Source: UBA11512 sp964623895 (GTDB taxonomy: Bacteria; Bacillota; Clostridia; Oscillospirales; CAG-272). From it: a stretch of DNA of 24,662 nt. The translations under genes were made by a program, and so were the position numbers. Of this stretch, positions 1 to 6,699 are shown piece by piece. The notes under the pieces were generated by a model. It did not search any database. It was not told where the DNA came from and worked only from the letters and a program-made list of their open reading frames with translations. Location: the NCBI GenBank assembly GCA_964623895.1, contig CAZUWA010000024.1, positions 1 to 24,662 on the forward strand, read 5' to 3'. Numbering within the stretch: position 1 is the first letter of the stretch; each line of letters starts with the position of its first letter.

Positions 1-317
1 GTGTAGAAACCTGTGCACTCAAGAACGACATCAACCTTCAGTTTCTTCCAAGGACAGTTCTTTGCATCCTTTTCAGCATAAATCTTGATGGTCTTGCCAT
101 TTACAGTAATGGTGCCTTCTTCGTCATTCGCGGAAACGGTATCGCCCAACGCATATCTGCCCTGCGCAGAGTCGTACTTGAGCAGATGAGCCAACATTGT
201 GGGGCTAGTCAGGTCATTGATCGCAACGATGGTATAACCCTTCGCACCGAACATCTGTCTGAAAGCCAGACGACCGATTCTGCCGAAACCGTTGATCGCA
301 ACTCTTACATTTGCCAT
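1..317 (-). CDS. gap: Glyceraldehyde-3-phosphate dehydrogenase, N-terminal part (cut by window edge)
   Basis: Type I GAPDH oxidises glyceraldehyde-3-phosphate to 1,3-bisphosphoglycerate with NAD in cytoplasmic glycolysis. The 105 complete codons visible begin MANVRVAINGFGRIGR, the classic Rossmann dinucleotide-binding loop. They continue with AINDLTSPTMLAHLLKYDS and end at VVLECTGFYT, all diagnostic of the family. The Asp-Leu after the second strand fits NAD rather than NADP preference (family knowledge). The catalytic Cys region lies outside the window. The ATG at 317 is preceded by GGAGG at 327-331, and a good vegetative promoter lies at 372-400. The identification is very secure; only the C-terminal two thirds are missing. 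Confidence 0.97.
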   Translation of the reverse strand, partial: MANVRVAINGFGRIGRLAFRQMFGAKGYTIVAINDLTSPTMLAHLLKYDSAQGRYALGDTVSANDEEGTITVNGKTIKIYAEKDAKNCPWKKLKVDVVLECTGFY

Positions 318-371
318 GATAAAAATCCTCCAAAAATAGAAAATATTTTTTAATCCTCATTTTACCGGTAC

Positions 372-400
372 ATTATACCACATTCAAAAAAAATATACAA
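372..400 (-). promoter_or_regulatory. Vegetative (sigma-A) promoter of gap
   Basis: Read on the minus strand, TTGTAT (395-400) is followed after exactly 17 bases by TATAAT (372-377). The perfect -10, ideal spacer and position about 55 bases before the gap start codon, followed by a strong ribosome binding site, fit a highly expressed glycolytic gene. The -35 matches consensus at four of six bases. Confidence 0.75.
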
Positions 401-488
401 GACTTTTTTGTGTTTTTTTTGATATTCGTCGAATTTTCAAAAATCAACCGAATTCGCGCCGCTTTTTTGTCGAGAATGCGGAAAATTA

Positions 489-1442
489 TCATTTTTCGAC
501 AACAACCTTCAGCTTTTTTTCCCCACCAAACACCTCGATATCCTCATCGCAACCTCTGAAAGAAGATTTTTTGAAACTGCAACCTTCCGCGAAACGCAAT
601 TCCGCAAGCATCTTACATTTTTCAAAAGAACGCTTGTCGATTTTCAGGACCGACTCGCTGTTTTCAATTTCTTCTAGCGCCGTGCATCCGGCAAACGCAT
701 CCTTGCCGACGTTGGTGATCTGCCCATTGAAGGTCACTTTTTTTAGCTTTTTGCAGTCTTCAAAAGCAGAGTCTCCTATGCCGGTAACCTGTATACCGTT
801 GACTTTTTTCGGAAGAACCACTTCGGTAAAATCGTCATCGACTGACAGCACCTCAAAACCGTTTAGCGTTAATCCGTAACGAACACCGTCCTTCAAAGGC
901 AGCGAAAAGATCATTCCGCAGACGATGAGCAGAATGAGCGCTACGGACAGGATCGGTAAAACGATCAATCGTTTTCTCTTCTTGCGCTTAAATCGTTCTT
1001 TTTCAAGCACGGAAAGCTCCAAAAGATATTTTTCCTTGTATACAGGCGCCTCCCGATACGCACCCAGTTCGGTTGCAATGCCGACAAGCGCAGTCAACCC
1101 TTCCGCACTATTATCCTTCGACGTGATCAGTTTTTGATACCGATCCTCCTTCTCAGCAAGGCTTCGACGTTGTTTTTCCTCATAGCCTGAAAGGGTGGCA
1201 AGATAACCTTTTTCAGCAAAGTCTTTCGCCTTTTCGAACAAGAAATATTCAGTCAACGGGCGCGGAAGATCGGGCAGTTGACGTTCCTCCGTCAGTTGCT
1301 CTTCAGAGAGCAATTTTCCGATAAACACCGTCGGGCTTTCTTCTCCGGCGGCGATCAAGGAGGAAAAAATATTGTTTGCTTCTGAAAATTTTCCCCTCGA
1401 AAGTTGAAAATATCCGAGTTGTAAACCGGAAAGTTCTTCCAT
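489..1442 (-). CDS. Membrane protein with C-terminal leucine-rich-repeat (LRR_5/BspA-like) domain
   Basis: This 317-residue protein has three parts. Residues 1-150 are charged, probably helical and cytoplasmic, and the first 35 residues look TPR-like (GYFQLSRGKFSEANNIFSSL). A basic patch at 151-158 (FKRKKRKR) precedes one hydrophobic segment at about 159-180. Residues 185-317 are outside the membrane and carry repeats such as IGDSAFEDCKKLKKVTF and VGKDAFAGCTALEEI, the pattern of LRR_5/BspA-like repeats common in gut Firmicutes. Such domains usually bind proteins or surfaces, but the partner here is unknown. There is no N-terminal signal peptide, so the single segment must act as the anchor. 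The ATG is preceded by AAGGGGGG and a good promoter at 1473-1501. No specific function can be named. Confidence 0.8.
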   Translation of the reverse strand: MEELSGLQLGYFQLSRGKFSEANNIFSSLIAAGEESPTVFIGKLLSEEQLTEERQLPDLPRPLTEYFLFEKAKDFAEKGYLATLSGYEEKQRRSLAEKEDRYQKLITSKDNSAEGLTALVGIATELGAYREAPVYKEKYLLELSVLEKERFKRKKRKRLIVLPILSVALILLIVCGMIFSLPLKDGVRYGLTLNGFEVLSVDDDFTEVVLPKKVNGIQVTGIGDSAFEDCKKLKKVTFNGQITNVGKDAFAGCTALEEIENSESVLKIDKRSFEKCKMLAELRFAEGCSFKKSSFRGCDEDIEVFGGEKKLKVVVEK

Positions 1443-1472
1443 TCGGTTGCCCCCCTTCTCACCATTTTTTAT

Positions 1473-1501
1473 ATTATATCCCGATTTCCAAAAAAAGTCA
1501 A
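1473..1501 (-). promoter_or_regulatory. Vegetative promoter of the LRR membrane protein gene
   Basis: On the minus strand TTGACT (1496-1501) and TATAAT (1473-1478) are separated by 17 bases and lie about 30 bases before the start codon at 1442. The -35 hexamer is also one arm of an inverted repeat (1493-1501 with 1522-1530), so a regulator could bind across it; that part is inference. Confidence 0.7.
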
Positions 1502-1530
1502 CGTTTTTTTCAATATCGCTATTGACTTTT
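1493..1530. repeat. 9-bp inverted repeat overlapping a -35 box
   Basis: AAAAGTCAA at 1493-1501 is the exact reverse complement of TTGACTTTT at 1522-1530, with 20 bases between. The left arm contains the -35 box of the minus-strand promoter. It may be an operator, or chance in an AT-rich stretch. Confidence 0.35.
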
Positions 1531-1532
1531 CT

Positions 1533-1817
1533 ATAAAAACCGATACCGACAGACCTGTACAGATCCTTGTAAAAATTGAAAACGGCGAATTAAAAGGAGA
1601 ATTGCGTACCACCGAAGAATTTCCTTACAGTTACCATCTGACAGAAGAAAATCATCATTTTCGTAAAGAAGGTGAAAACTACTACCGTATTTCTCCGGTC
1701 TACCGTTTCGTCACAGACAAAAAATCAGGAATAGTATTGCGCAAAGAATTGATCCTCGACAACCATTCCAAAGTTCTGTATGATCATACCCTCATTCCAA
1801 GGGAAGAAATCAAATAA
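1533..1817 (+). pseudogene. Probable 5'-truncated remnant of an unknown plus-strand gene
   Basis: The frame ending at TAA 1815-1817 reads like genuine protein for about 95 codons (for example TDRPVQILVKIENGELKGEL, then ENYYRISPVYRFVTDKKSG) and stays open far upstream. It contains no ATG or GTG in a usable place. The only in-frame candidate start, TTG at 1602, lies just two bases after AAGGAG (1594-1599), too close for a normal ribosome binding site, and the protein-like reading begins well before it. The alternating hydrophobic pattern suggests beta strands. I do not recognise the family. Best explanation: the 3' end of a decayed gene. Alternatively, a 71-residue protein could start at the TTG. 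A hairpin terminator follows at 1822-1856. Confidence 0.35.
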
Positions 1818-1821
1818 CCAA

Positions 1822-1856
1822 CATACCGCACGTCCGATTTAAAGACGTGCGGTATG
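1822..1856. terminator. Strong hairpin terminator, possibly bidirectional
   Basis: A perfect 13-bp stem pairs 1822-1834 with 1844-1856 around a 9-base loop. It lies between the plus-strand remnant and the stop codon of the minus-strand spoIVB-like gene at 1861. The plus side is followed by a short T-rich run. The minus side has weaker T content, so it may end both transcripts with different efficiency. Confidence 0.65.
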
Positions 1857-1860
1857 CTTT

Positions 1861-2877
1861 CTATTCTGCCATTTTCAACATATTTCCAATATAAATGCCA
1901 TAGCCTCTTGTAGGATCATCCACCAGAACATGGGTCACCGCACCGACGATCTTGCCATCTTGCAAGATCGGTGAGCCGGACATGCCTTGCACTATGCCGC
2001 CTGTCTGTTCCAGAAGATCGGGATCAGTCACCTTTAAAAGAAAATTTCGCTGTTCCCCATCAAAGGATAGAATTTTCTCGATCTCGATGTCATATTCCCC
2101 TTTTTTGCCATCTTCCACTGTGCAAAGAATGCTCGCGCGCCCCGGCTTGACTTCTTCTTCCGACGCCACGGCAACCGTCTTTTCTCTTGGAACAATGCCG
2201 AGATATCCGAAGATTCCCTGATCGGTGTTCTTGGTCACCGTGCCGATGTTTCCTGTTGCAAACATTCCTCTGAGTTGCCCAGGTGCGCCTTTTTCTCCTT
2301 TGGACACAGAAGTCAATCGGACATCACTTAACGTCCCTTTGGCAAGCGGCAGGAGCGTTCCGTGTTTCCCTTCGCAAATGCCATGTCCCAATCCTCCGAA
2401 AGCGGCATTTTCCGGAATGATGAAAGTCAAAGTTCCGATACCGGCAAGCATATCCCTTGCATACACCCCGAGCAGTTCCTCCTTACCCGCTTCCGGAGAG
2501 ACCTTTAGCCGCAAGATCTCTTCTCCTCTTGACAGTTCCACCGTATAACATCCTTTTTTCTGTCCAATCAGCTCAGAGAGATGCAGAGTGTCACAGACCG
2601 ATTCACCGTCGATCGCCTTGATGATATCTCCCGGAAGGATGCCCGCACGCGCGGCAGCACTACCTTCTTCCACTCTGTACACCACCGCACCTTCGGTATA
2701 AAAGCGCACGCCAAACGGCGTTCCGCCGGGGATCACCGCACGCACCCCTTCCTGCGACACCTCTGCAAATCCTTCAAGCGCCGACACAGAGCAGCATGTC
2801 AAAAACACTGTCAAAAACATCACCGCCACTTTTTTTGCAAGTCTTGAGAGGCGGAAATTGCCCTGTTTTCGCTTCAT
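1861..2877 (-). CDS. spoIVB: SpoIVB-type PDZ serine peptidase
   Basis: SpoIVB is made in the forespore, crosses into the intermembrane space and cleaves SpoIVFA, which releases processing of pro-sigma-K (family knowledge). This 338-residue protein has an uncleaved-type N-terminal hydrophobic segment (about 13-34), a PDZ domain at about 62-125 (GSAAARAGILPGDIIKAIDG) and an S55 peptidase domain to the end. Hallmarks are GIGTLTFIIPENAAFGGLGH, giving the candidate catalytic His165, and GGIVQGMSGSPILQDGKIVG, giving the candidate nucleophile Ser300, followed by AVTHVLVDDPTRGYGIYI. It is somewhat shorter than the roughly 425-residue Bacillus protein. In many Firmicutes it sits between recN and spo0A; here it stands alone. 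The presence of sigK 3 kb away fits the same pathway. Confidence 0.93.
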   Translation of the reverse strand: MKRKQGNFRLSRLAKKVAVMFLTVFLTCCSVSALEGFAEVSQEGVRAVIPGGTPFGVRFYTEGAVVYRVEEGSAAARAGILPGDIIKAIDGESVCDTLHLSELIGQKKGCYTVELSRGEEILRLKVSPEAGKEELLGVYARDMLAGIGTLTFIIPENAAFGGLGHGICEGKHGTLLPLAKGTLSDVRLTSVSKGEKGAPGQLRGMFATGNIGTVTKNTDQGIFGYLGIVPREKTVAVASEEEVKPGRASILCTVEDGKKGEYDIEIEKILSFDGEQRNFLLKVTDPDLLEQTGGIVQGMSGSPILQDGKIVGAVTHVLVDDPTRGYGIYIGNMLKMAE

Positions 2878-2903
2878 ATTTCAAACCTCGAATTTTTGTT
2901 TTT

Positions 2904-2931
2904 GTATTGATCGCCCTCGATCAATACAATT
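2904..2931. repeat. 12-bp perfect palindromic hairpin upstream of spoIVB
   Basis: Bases 2904-2915 and 2920-2931 are exact reverse complements around a 4-base loop. The hairpin lies about 27 bases before the spoIVB start codon. On the minus strand it would form in the mRNA leader or act as an operator. On the plus strand it is followed by TTTT, but no plus-strand gene feeds into it. A role at the 5' end of the mRNA (stability or regulation) is inference. Confidence 0.5.
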
Positions 2932-2985
2932 TTAGTATTGTTCGTCAGAAGACAACTATGATATGTAAAATTTGAAATTTTGAAA

Positions 2986-3030
2986 CCAAAAATGCTGCCG
3001 CGACAACAAAAGCTACAAGCGCAACAGCAT
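2986..3030 (-). terminator. Terminator of the EEP-family gene
   Basis: On the minus strand, 3020-3030 pairs with 2992-3002 (ATGCTG with CAGCAT, two G-U pairs, then GCG with CGC), followed immediately by five U residues. It begins 7 bases after the stop codon of the gene ending at 3037, as expected for an intrinsic terminator. Confidence 0.7.
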
Positions 3031-3036
3031 CTTCAT

Positions 3037-4119
3037 TCATTCAAGTACAAAAGTCATTTTCACCGGATTGTGGTCGGAAAATGCAAATCCGGTATCTATG
3101 ACCTCTGTTTTTTCAACTTTTATATTTTTGGATACAACAAAGCCGTCAACGGTAATGACAAATTGTCCTTCGTAATACGGTCCATCGGCATTTCTGCAAC
3201 TGGGGATCAACGTTTCCTCATCCGATCCGACAAAAAGTGTCAGTCCCTTTCCCTCAAGAAGTTCCGTGGGGAAAGATTGTGCCCAAGTGTATCCTTCTCC
3301 GCTGATGCCGAAATATTTAGAGGAATCGCCCAAAAGATCCTTGTTGAAGTCCCCTCCGCAAACGACATAATTTCCTTTTTGGTATTCACCTTGCATATCT
3401 TCAATCAGCAATTCCAGTTGCTCTACCGCAATTTTTCCGTCGGAAGTGTATGCAGAAAGGTGAACGTTATATAATACCAATTGCCTGTCACTTTCCGTAA
3501 GCTCCACTTCGGACTTGCTGTAGCAACGGTCGAGATCAACGAATTTAGTTACCCCGGTTTCGATCGGCAGACTCCTTCGAACAGCCGAAGAGATATTTCT
3601 ATTACTGATCGTCAGCAATCCCGCTTTGGTACTGCCGTGCGGCTGGTTGAAGGGATAAAGCAAGAAAGAACTGTTCCAGTTTTCCGCCCAAACCGCATCC
3701 GTTTCTGCAAAAGCCTCTGTAAAGAATGTCCGCTCATTTACATGATAACTGCGAGTAGCGTCTTCATCTACCTCCTGCAAGAACAGAAAATCGGCACCCT
3801 CGTTTACAAGCAGGCTTTCGATGTTTTCAAGATTCTTCACGAGCCGTTCCTTTGACCACGCCCAAGACTGACTTCCACCGTCCATAAAAAATCCGTAATC
3901 CGATTCATACGCGCCAAAACCGATGTTATAACTGACGACCGTCAAAGTCTCTCCTTTCGTCACTTTTTGTTCACTGCCATCGGACACATATAAGTTCAAA
4001 TGATCGGGTAAACGTTCATAGTCGAGAAAGAGATAGCCAACATAGCCGAAGACGACCAATACGACCGTAAGCAAAACAGAAAGAACCGTAATCAGGAAAA
4101 TCTTTATTCTTTTTTTCAT
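3037..4119 (-). CDS. Membrane-anchored endonuclease/exonuclease/phosphatase (EEP) family protein
   Basis: The EEP fold includes AP endonucleases, DNase I, sphingomyelinases and inositol phosphatases; the substrate cannot be read from sequence. The 360-residue protein has one N-terminal membrane anchor (about 5-32, two Lys/Arg before it) and an extracellular EEP domain. Motifs in order are SYNIGF (63-68), LQEVDED with Glu116, NVHLSAY with His220, GGDFNKD with Asp257 and Asn259, and SDHNPV with Asp349 and His350. All metal-binding and catalytic positions of the fold are present, so it should be active. A secreted phosphodiesterase or nuclease is likely. It has its own vegetative promoter at 4161-4189 overlapping the end of the preceding sipL-like gene, and its own terminator, so it is probably a single-gene unit. 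Confidence 0.88.
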   Translation of the reverse strand: MKKRIKIFLITVLSVLLTVVLVVFGYVGYLFLDYERLPDHLNLYVSDGSEQKVTKGETLTVVSYNIGFGAYESDYGFFMDGGSQSWAWSKERLVKNLENIESLLVNEGADFLFLQEVDEDATRSYHVNERTFFTEAFAETDAVWAENWNSSFLLYPFNQPHGSTKAGLLTISNRNISSAVRRSLPIETGVTKFVDLDRCYSKSEVELTESDRQLVLYNVHLSAYTSDGKIAVEQLELLIEDMQGEYQKGNYVVCGGDFNKDLLGDSSKYFGISGEGYTWAQSFPTELLEGKGLTLFVGSDEETLIPSCRNADGPYYEGQFVITVDGFVVSKNIKVEKTEVIDTGFAFSDHNPVKMTFVLE

Positions 4120-4160
4120 GTTACACCTCTTGTTTTGAACTTCTTGATACTTTTCGGTTT

Positions 4161-4189
4161 ATTATAACACAATCGGCATCCTTTTGCAA
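4161..4189 (-). promoter_or_regulatory. Vegetative promoter of the EEP gene
   Basis: On the minus strand TTGCAA (4184-4189) is separated by 17 bases from TATAAT (4161-4166), about 40 bases before the start codon at 4119. It lies right after the stop codon of the upstream sipL-like gene, separating the EEP gene from the sporulation unit. Confidence 0.7.
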
Positions 4190-4192
4190 GAA

Positions 4193-5761
4193 TTATTTGC
4201 AACGGATCAGAAGCGGCGCATCGCCGTTTTCTTCCAAGACGAGTGACGATGGGCGCGTCGCATATTTTTTCGCAATATCAAAAAGAGCTTCTTCTTTGTC
4301 CGGATAATATAAAAGCACACTGCCGCGATTGCCGATCTTACGCCGTTCCTCTTTCAGAATGCGGATGCAGTCCACAGAAGAAGCATTTTCTTCTTTCAGC
4401 ATTACCCCCGAAAAACTCATTTCAAAATCGACCGACAGAGTTTTGCCGTCTAACCGCATCCGCTCACTGCCTGCCTTACCGTTCACAAGTGCGATCGCTC
4501 CCTCGGTATAGGGGATCTCCGTGCGGAAGCGTAGCGGAATAGAAGTCCTTCTGGCATCAAGGGCACCTGCGCTGTCCTTAAGAAGAAGCCAAACAGTCGC
4601 CTCTCCTTCCAAAACCGCTTTGCCATCCGCAGACGCTTCGCTCGCAAGATGCAGTTCCGGCAGGACAAAGCCGCCAACCAGACTGTATCCGCCATCCTCC
4701 GGCAGATCAAGAGTTACCGTTTCATTGACCGAGAACCCACCGTTCAAGGGTGCGATCAAGCTGTAGTGGCATTTGTCTGTGTAGGACAGATCCGTATCTT
4801 TGTCAAGAGAATAACTGTCAGTCACGATCAGCAAGTTTTTGGGATAGTAGACCGTCAGGTCGCAACAATAAGTCATGTCCGCTTCAAGTACTCGTTTTTG
4901 TCCGAATTCATCTTCTCTTAGCCGAAATTCCGCTCCTTCGATAGAAAGTGCACACACCGACACACCGCCCTCATGCAGTTGTTCATTTTTCAATACCTGC
5001 GAAAAAGAAACGGTCCGGTTAAAGAGAATAATTTCCGGTTTGCCGTTTCCACCTTGCACCGGCTCTGCCGTGAAGACACTGTATATCTCGGCAACACCTC
5101 TGATCTGCGCCTCTCCCTCATTTACTCTGCAATCCCGCGGATACAGTACCGCCGTCGCAAAGACCAATTCCCCTGCCGTCGGCATAGCAGCATCGAAACT
5201 GAGGTCTTCCGAGAGTGTCAATCCGTTTTCTCTCAAATTAAGTACGTTGACAGTAGGACATTCCTCGATCTTGCACTCAAGATTTTTCTCGTCGTCAAGG
5301 GTGCGGCTACCATACAGTTCAGGCATATGGCATTTTCTCTTGAAGAGTGCAATGTCCGCACCGACTTGAGAACGGATGTTCAACTTTCGGGGATTGAGCA
5401 TTCGTACCGTTACACCCTCTATCTGCGGTGTAAGAATATCCACCAGATGCTCTTCGAAGACCTCTCCGCCCACTTTATCTTCAAAGCCGCTCAGAAATAC
5501 CGCACTTTTCATACTGCCATCATCGGCAATATAAAGAATCCGATAGCAGACCTCCCCATCATACTCCAATGTCCCACTGCCTAAAAAACGTCCCTTGATA
5601 ACCGCCGAAGGAAAGACCCCTGCAATTTTCCTGATATCCGGCAAGTAATCCGGCAGAATGAAATCCTCGCTCTGTTCGTTCATCCTTTTTTCTTTGTACA
5701 CCAATACAGCCGCACAAAACGCCTCGTCTTCTGAACCCCTAAAATCAATACACCGATCCAT
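4193..5761 (-). CDS. sipL: SipL-like spore coat morphogenetic protein (SPOCS/DUF3794, LysM-like C-terminus)
   Basis: In Clostridioides difficile SipL is made in the mother cell and joins SpoIVA to attach the coat to the forespore surface (family knowledge). This 522-residue protein has the usual SipL length and layout. The N-terminal part contains FILPDYLPDIRKIAGV (about 34-49), typical of DUF3794/SPOCS domains, and similar beta-rich units follow in the middle (around 165-215 and 340-440). The last 45 residues (GSVLLYYPDKEEALFDIAKKYAT) resemble a LysM module. No signal peptide or membrane segment is present, consistent with a mother-cell cytoplasmic protein. It follows sigK by 62 bases with a sigma-E-like promoter between, matching early mother-cell expression. 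The symbol rests on family resemblance; other DUF3794 proteins exist in Clostridia. Confidence 0.82.
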   Translation of the reverse strand: MDRCIDFRGSEDEAFCAAVLVYKEKRMNEQSEDFILPDYLPDIRKIAGVFPSAVIKGRFLGSGTLEYDGEVCYRILYIADDGSMKSAVFLSGFEDKVGGEVFEEHLVDILTPQIEGVTVRMLNPRKLNIRSQVGADIALFKRKCHMPELYGSRTLDDEKNLECKIEECPTVNVLNLRENGLTLSEDLSFDAAMPTAGELVFATAVLYPRDCRVNEGEAQIRGVAEIYSVFTAEPVQGGNGKPEIILFNRTVSFSQVLKNEQLHEGGVSVCALSIEGAEFRLREDEFGQKRVLEADMTYCCDLTVYYPKNLLIVTDSYSLDKDTDLSYTDKCHYSLIAPLNGGFSVNETVTLDLPEDGGYSLVGGFVLPELHLASEASADGKAVLEGEATVWLLLKDSAGALDARRTSIPLRFRTEIPYTEGAIALVNGKAGSERMRLDGKTLSVDFEMSFSGVMLKEENASSVDCIRILKEERRKIGNRGSVLLYYPDKEEALFDIAKKYATRPSSLVLEENGDAPLLIRCK

Positions 5762-5789
5762 AAATCAATTCTCCATTCGTTTTTGTATA

Positions 5790-5818
5790 TTTTTATGCGA
5801 TTTTTCCGCTATATATAC
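5790..5818 (-). promoter_or_regulatory. Sigma-E-like promoter of the sipL-like gene
   Basis: On the minus strand GTATATA (5812-5818) is followed after 14 bases by CATAAAAA (5790-5797). The Bacillus sigma-E consensus is roughly KMATATT, 14-15 bases, CATACAMT. The start codon is at 5761 and GGAGAA lies between, giving a short leader of about 20 bases. The architecture matches those at 6551-6579 and 12323-12351. Confidence 0.6.
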
Positions 5819-5823
5819 CCTTT

Positions 5824-6522
5824 TTAGTAGCCGGTCAACCGCAAATATTCCGCAATCTTTTCAAGTGCACTCTTCTCGATCCTTGAAACATAGCTTCTGG
5901 AAATGCCGAGACTCTTGGCAATTTCTCGCTGAGTGACCGGATCTTTGCCGTTTAACCCGTAACGCAAAATGAGGACCTCTCGCTCTCGTTTTTCAAGGTT
6001 TTTCATGATGTACGCAATCGCCTTTGCGGAACTCATTTTGGTGAACAGTTCCTCGGCAATATCGTCATCCGTGGAAAGAATGTCCGCATAAGTGAGCGGG
6101 TTGCCATCTTTATCGGTGTCAATTGCCTCATTCATCGAAACGTCGCCAGCCTGTTTCTTGCTGTTTCTGAAAAACATCAAAATCTCATTCTGCACGCACT
6201 TCCCCGCATAGGTGGTAAACCGTGCGCCTTTCTCCATGTCGAAAGTGTCAATTGCCTTAATCAGCCCGATCGTACCGATGGAAACGAGATCCTCTTCGCT
6301 TTGCTTGTTCTGCGGATAATATTTTTTTACAATATGCACCACCAAACGAAGGTTGTGCTCAATGAGTATTCTGCGCGCCTCCATATCTCCCGCCTTGGTC
6401 AATCTAAAATAACGCCGTTCTTCTTCAGCACTTAACGGCGGTGGGAAATTGTTCCCCTCCGATACATGCAGTATCATGTAGAACGCCCCGAACAACAACG
6501 CCACGAGCGATTTTCCGATCAT
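5824..6522 (-). CDS. sigK: Sporulation sigma factor SigK, intact, with pro-sequence
   Basis: Sigma-K drives late mother-cell transcription (coat and cortex maturation). The 232-residue protein starts with a hydrophobic stretch (about 1-20, MIGKSLVALLFGAFYMILHV) that looks like the SigK pro-peptide removed by SpoIVFB. Region 2 then follows: GDMEARRILIEHNLRLVVHI, EEDLVSIGTIGLIKAIDTF and RFTTYAGKCVQNEILMFFR. Region 4 (EKREREVLILRYGLNGKDP and a helix-turn-helix at REIAKSLGISRSYVSRIEKSAL) completes the protein. The reading frame is uninterrupted, so there is no skin-type element here. The ATG has a GGGGGGA site 8 bases upstream. SigE is the nearest alternative, but the pro-sequence and EVSLYDPI-like linker (DVSMNEAI) favour SigK. 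The sigma-E-like promoter upstream supports it. Confidence 0.93.
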   Translation of the reverse strand: MIGKSLVALLFGAFYMILHVSEGNNFPPPLSAEEERRYFRLTKAGDMEARRILIEHNLRLVVHIVKKYYPQNKQSEEDLVSIGTIGLIKAIDTFDMEKGARFTTYAGKCVQNEILMFFRNSKKQAGDVSMNEAIDTDKDGNPLTYADILSTDDDIAEELFTKMSSAKAIAYIMKNLEKREREVLILRYGLNGKDPVTQREIAKSLGISRSYVSRIEKSALEKIAEYLRLTGY

Positions 6523-6550
6523 TGATCAAATCCCCCCTCACTTTTTTGAT

Positions 6551-6579
6551 AATTTATGGCGCACACCCACTGATTATGA
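6551..6579 (-). promoter_or_regulatory. Sigma-E-like promoter of sigK
   Basis: On the minus strand TCATAAT (6573-6579) and CATAAATT (6551-6558) are 14 bases apart, close to the sigma-E consensus, with the start codon about 29 bases downstream. Transcription of sigK by sigma-E is known in Bacillus, so the match makes biological sense. Confidence 0.6.
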
Positions 6580-6640
6580 CAAAATCAAAGAAACGGAAGG
6601 CTTGATATGTTAAATAATTCATAAATTCTTCAAAATTCCT

Positions 6641-6669
6641 TTGACAAACACTCTCCTTTTTGATATAAT
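6641..6669 (+). promoter_or_regulatory. Near-consensus vegetative promoter of the ppx/gppA-like gene
   Basis: TTGACA (6641-6646), a 17-base spacer and TATAAT (6664-6669) form a perfect sigma-A promoter. It ends 30 bases before the ATG at 6700, with AGGTGG at 6687-6692 as the ribosome binding site. Confidence 0.85.
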
Positions 6670-6699
6670 GAAAAAAAGCGATCGGCAGGTGGTATAAAC

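Noticed and set aside
1522..1550. TTGACT on the plus strand as a promoter for the 1602 frame
   Set aside because: No -10 hexamer at 16-18 bases; the hexamer is simply the second arm of an inverted repeat.
2935..2961. Possible sigma-F/sigma-G promoter of spoIVB (AATACTA with an upstream TCATA on the minus strand)
   Set aside because: The -10 resembles CATACTA, but the -35 is partial and the spacing does not match the usual 17-18 bases well enough to list as a feature.
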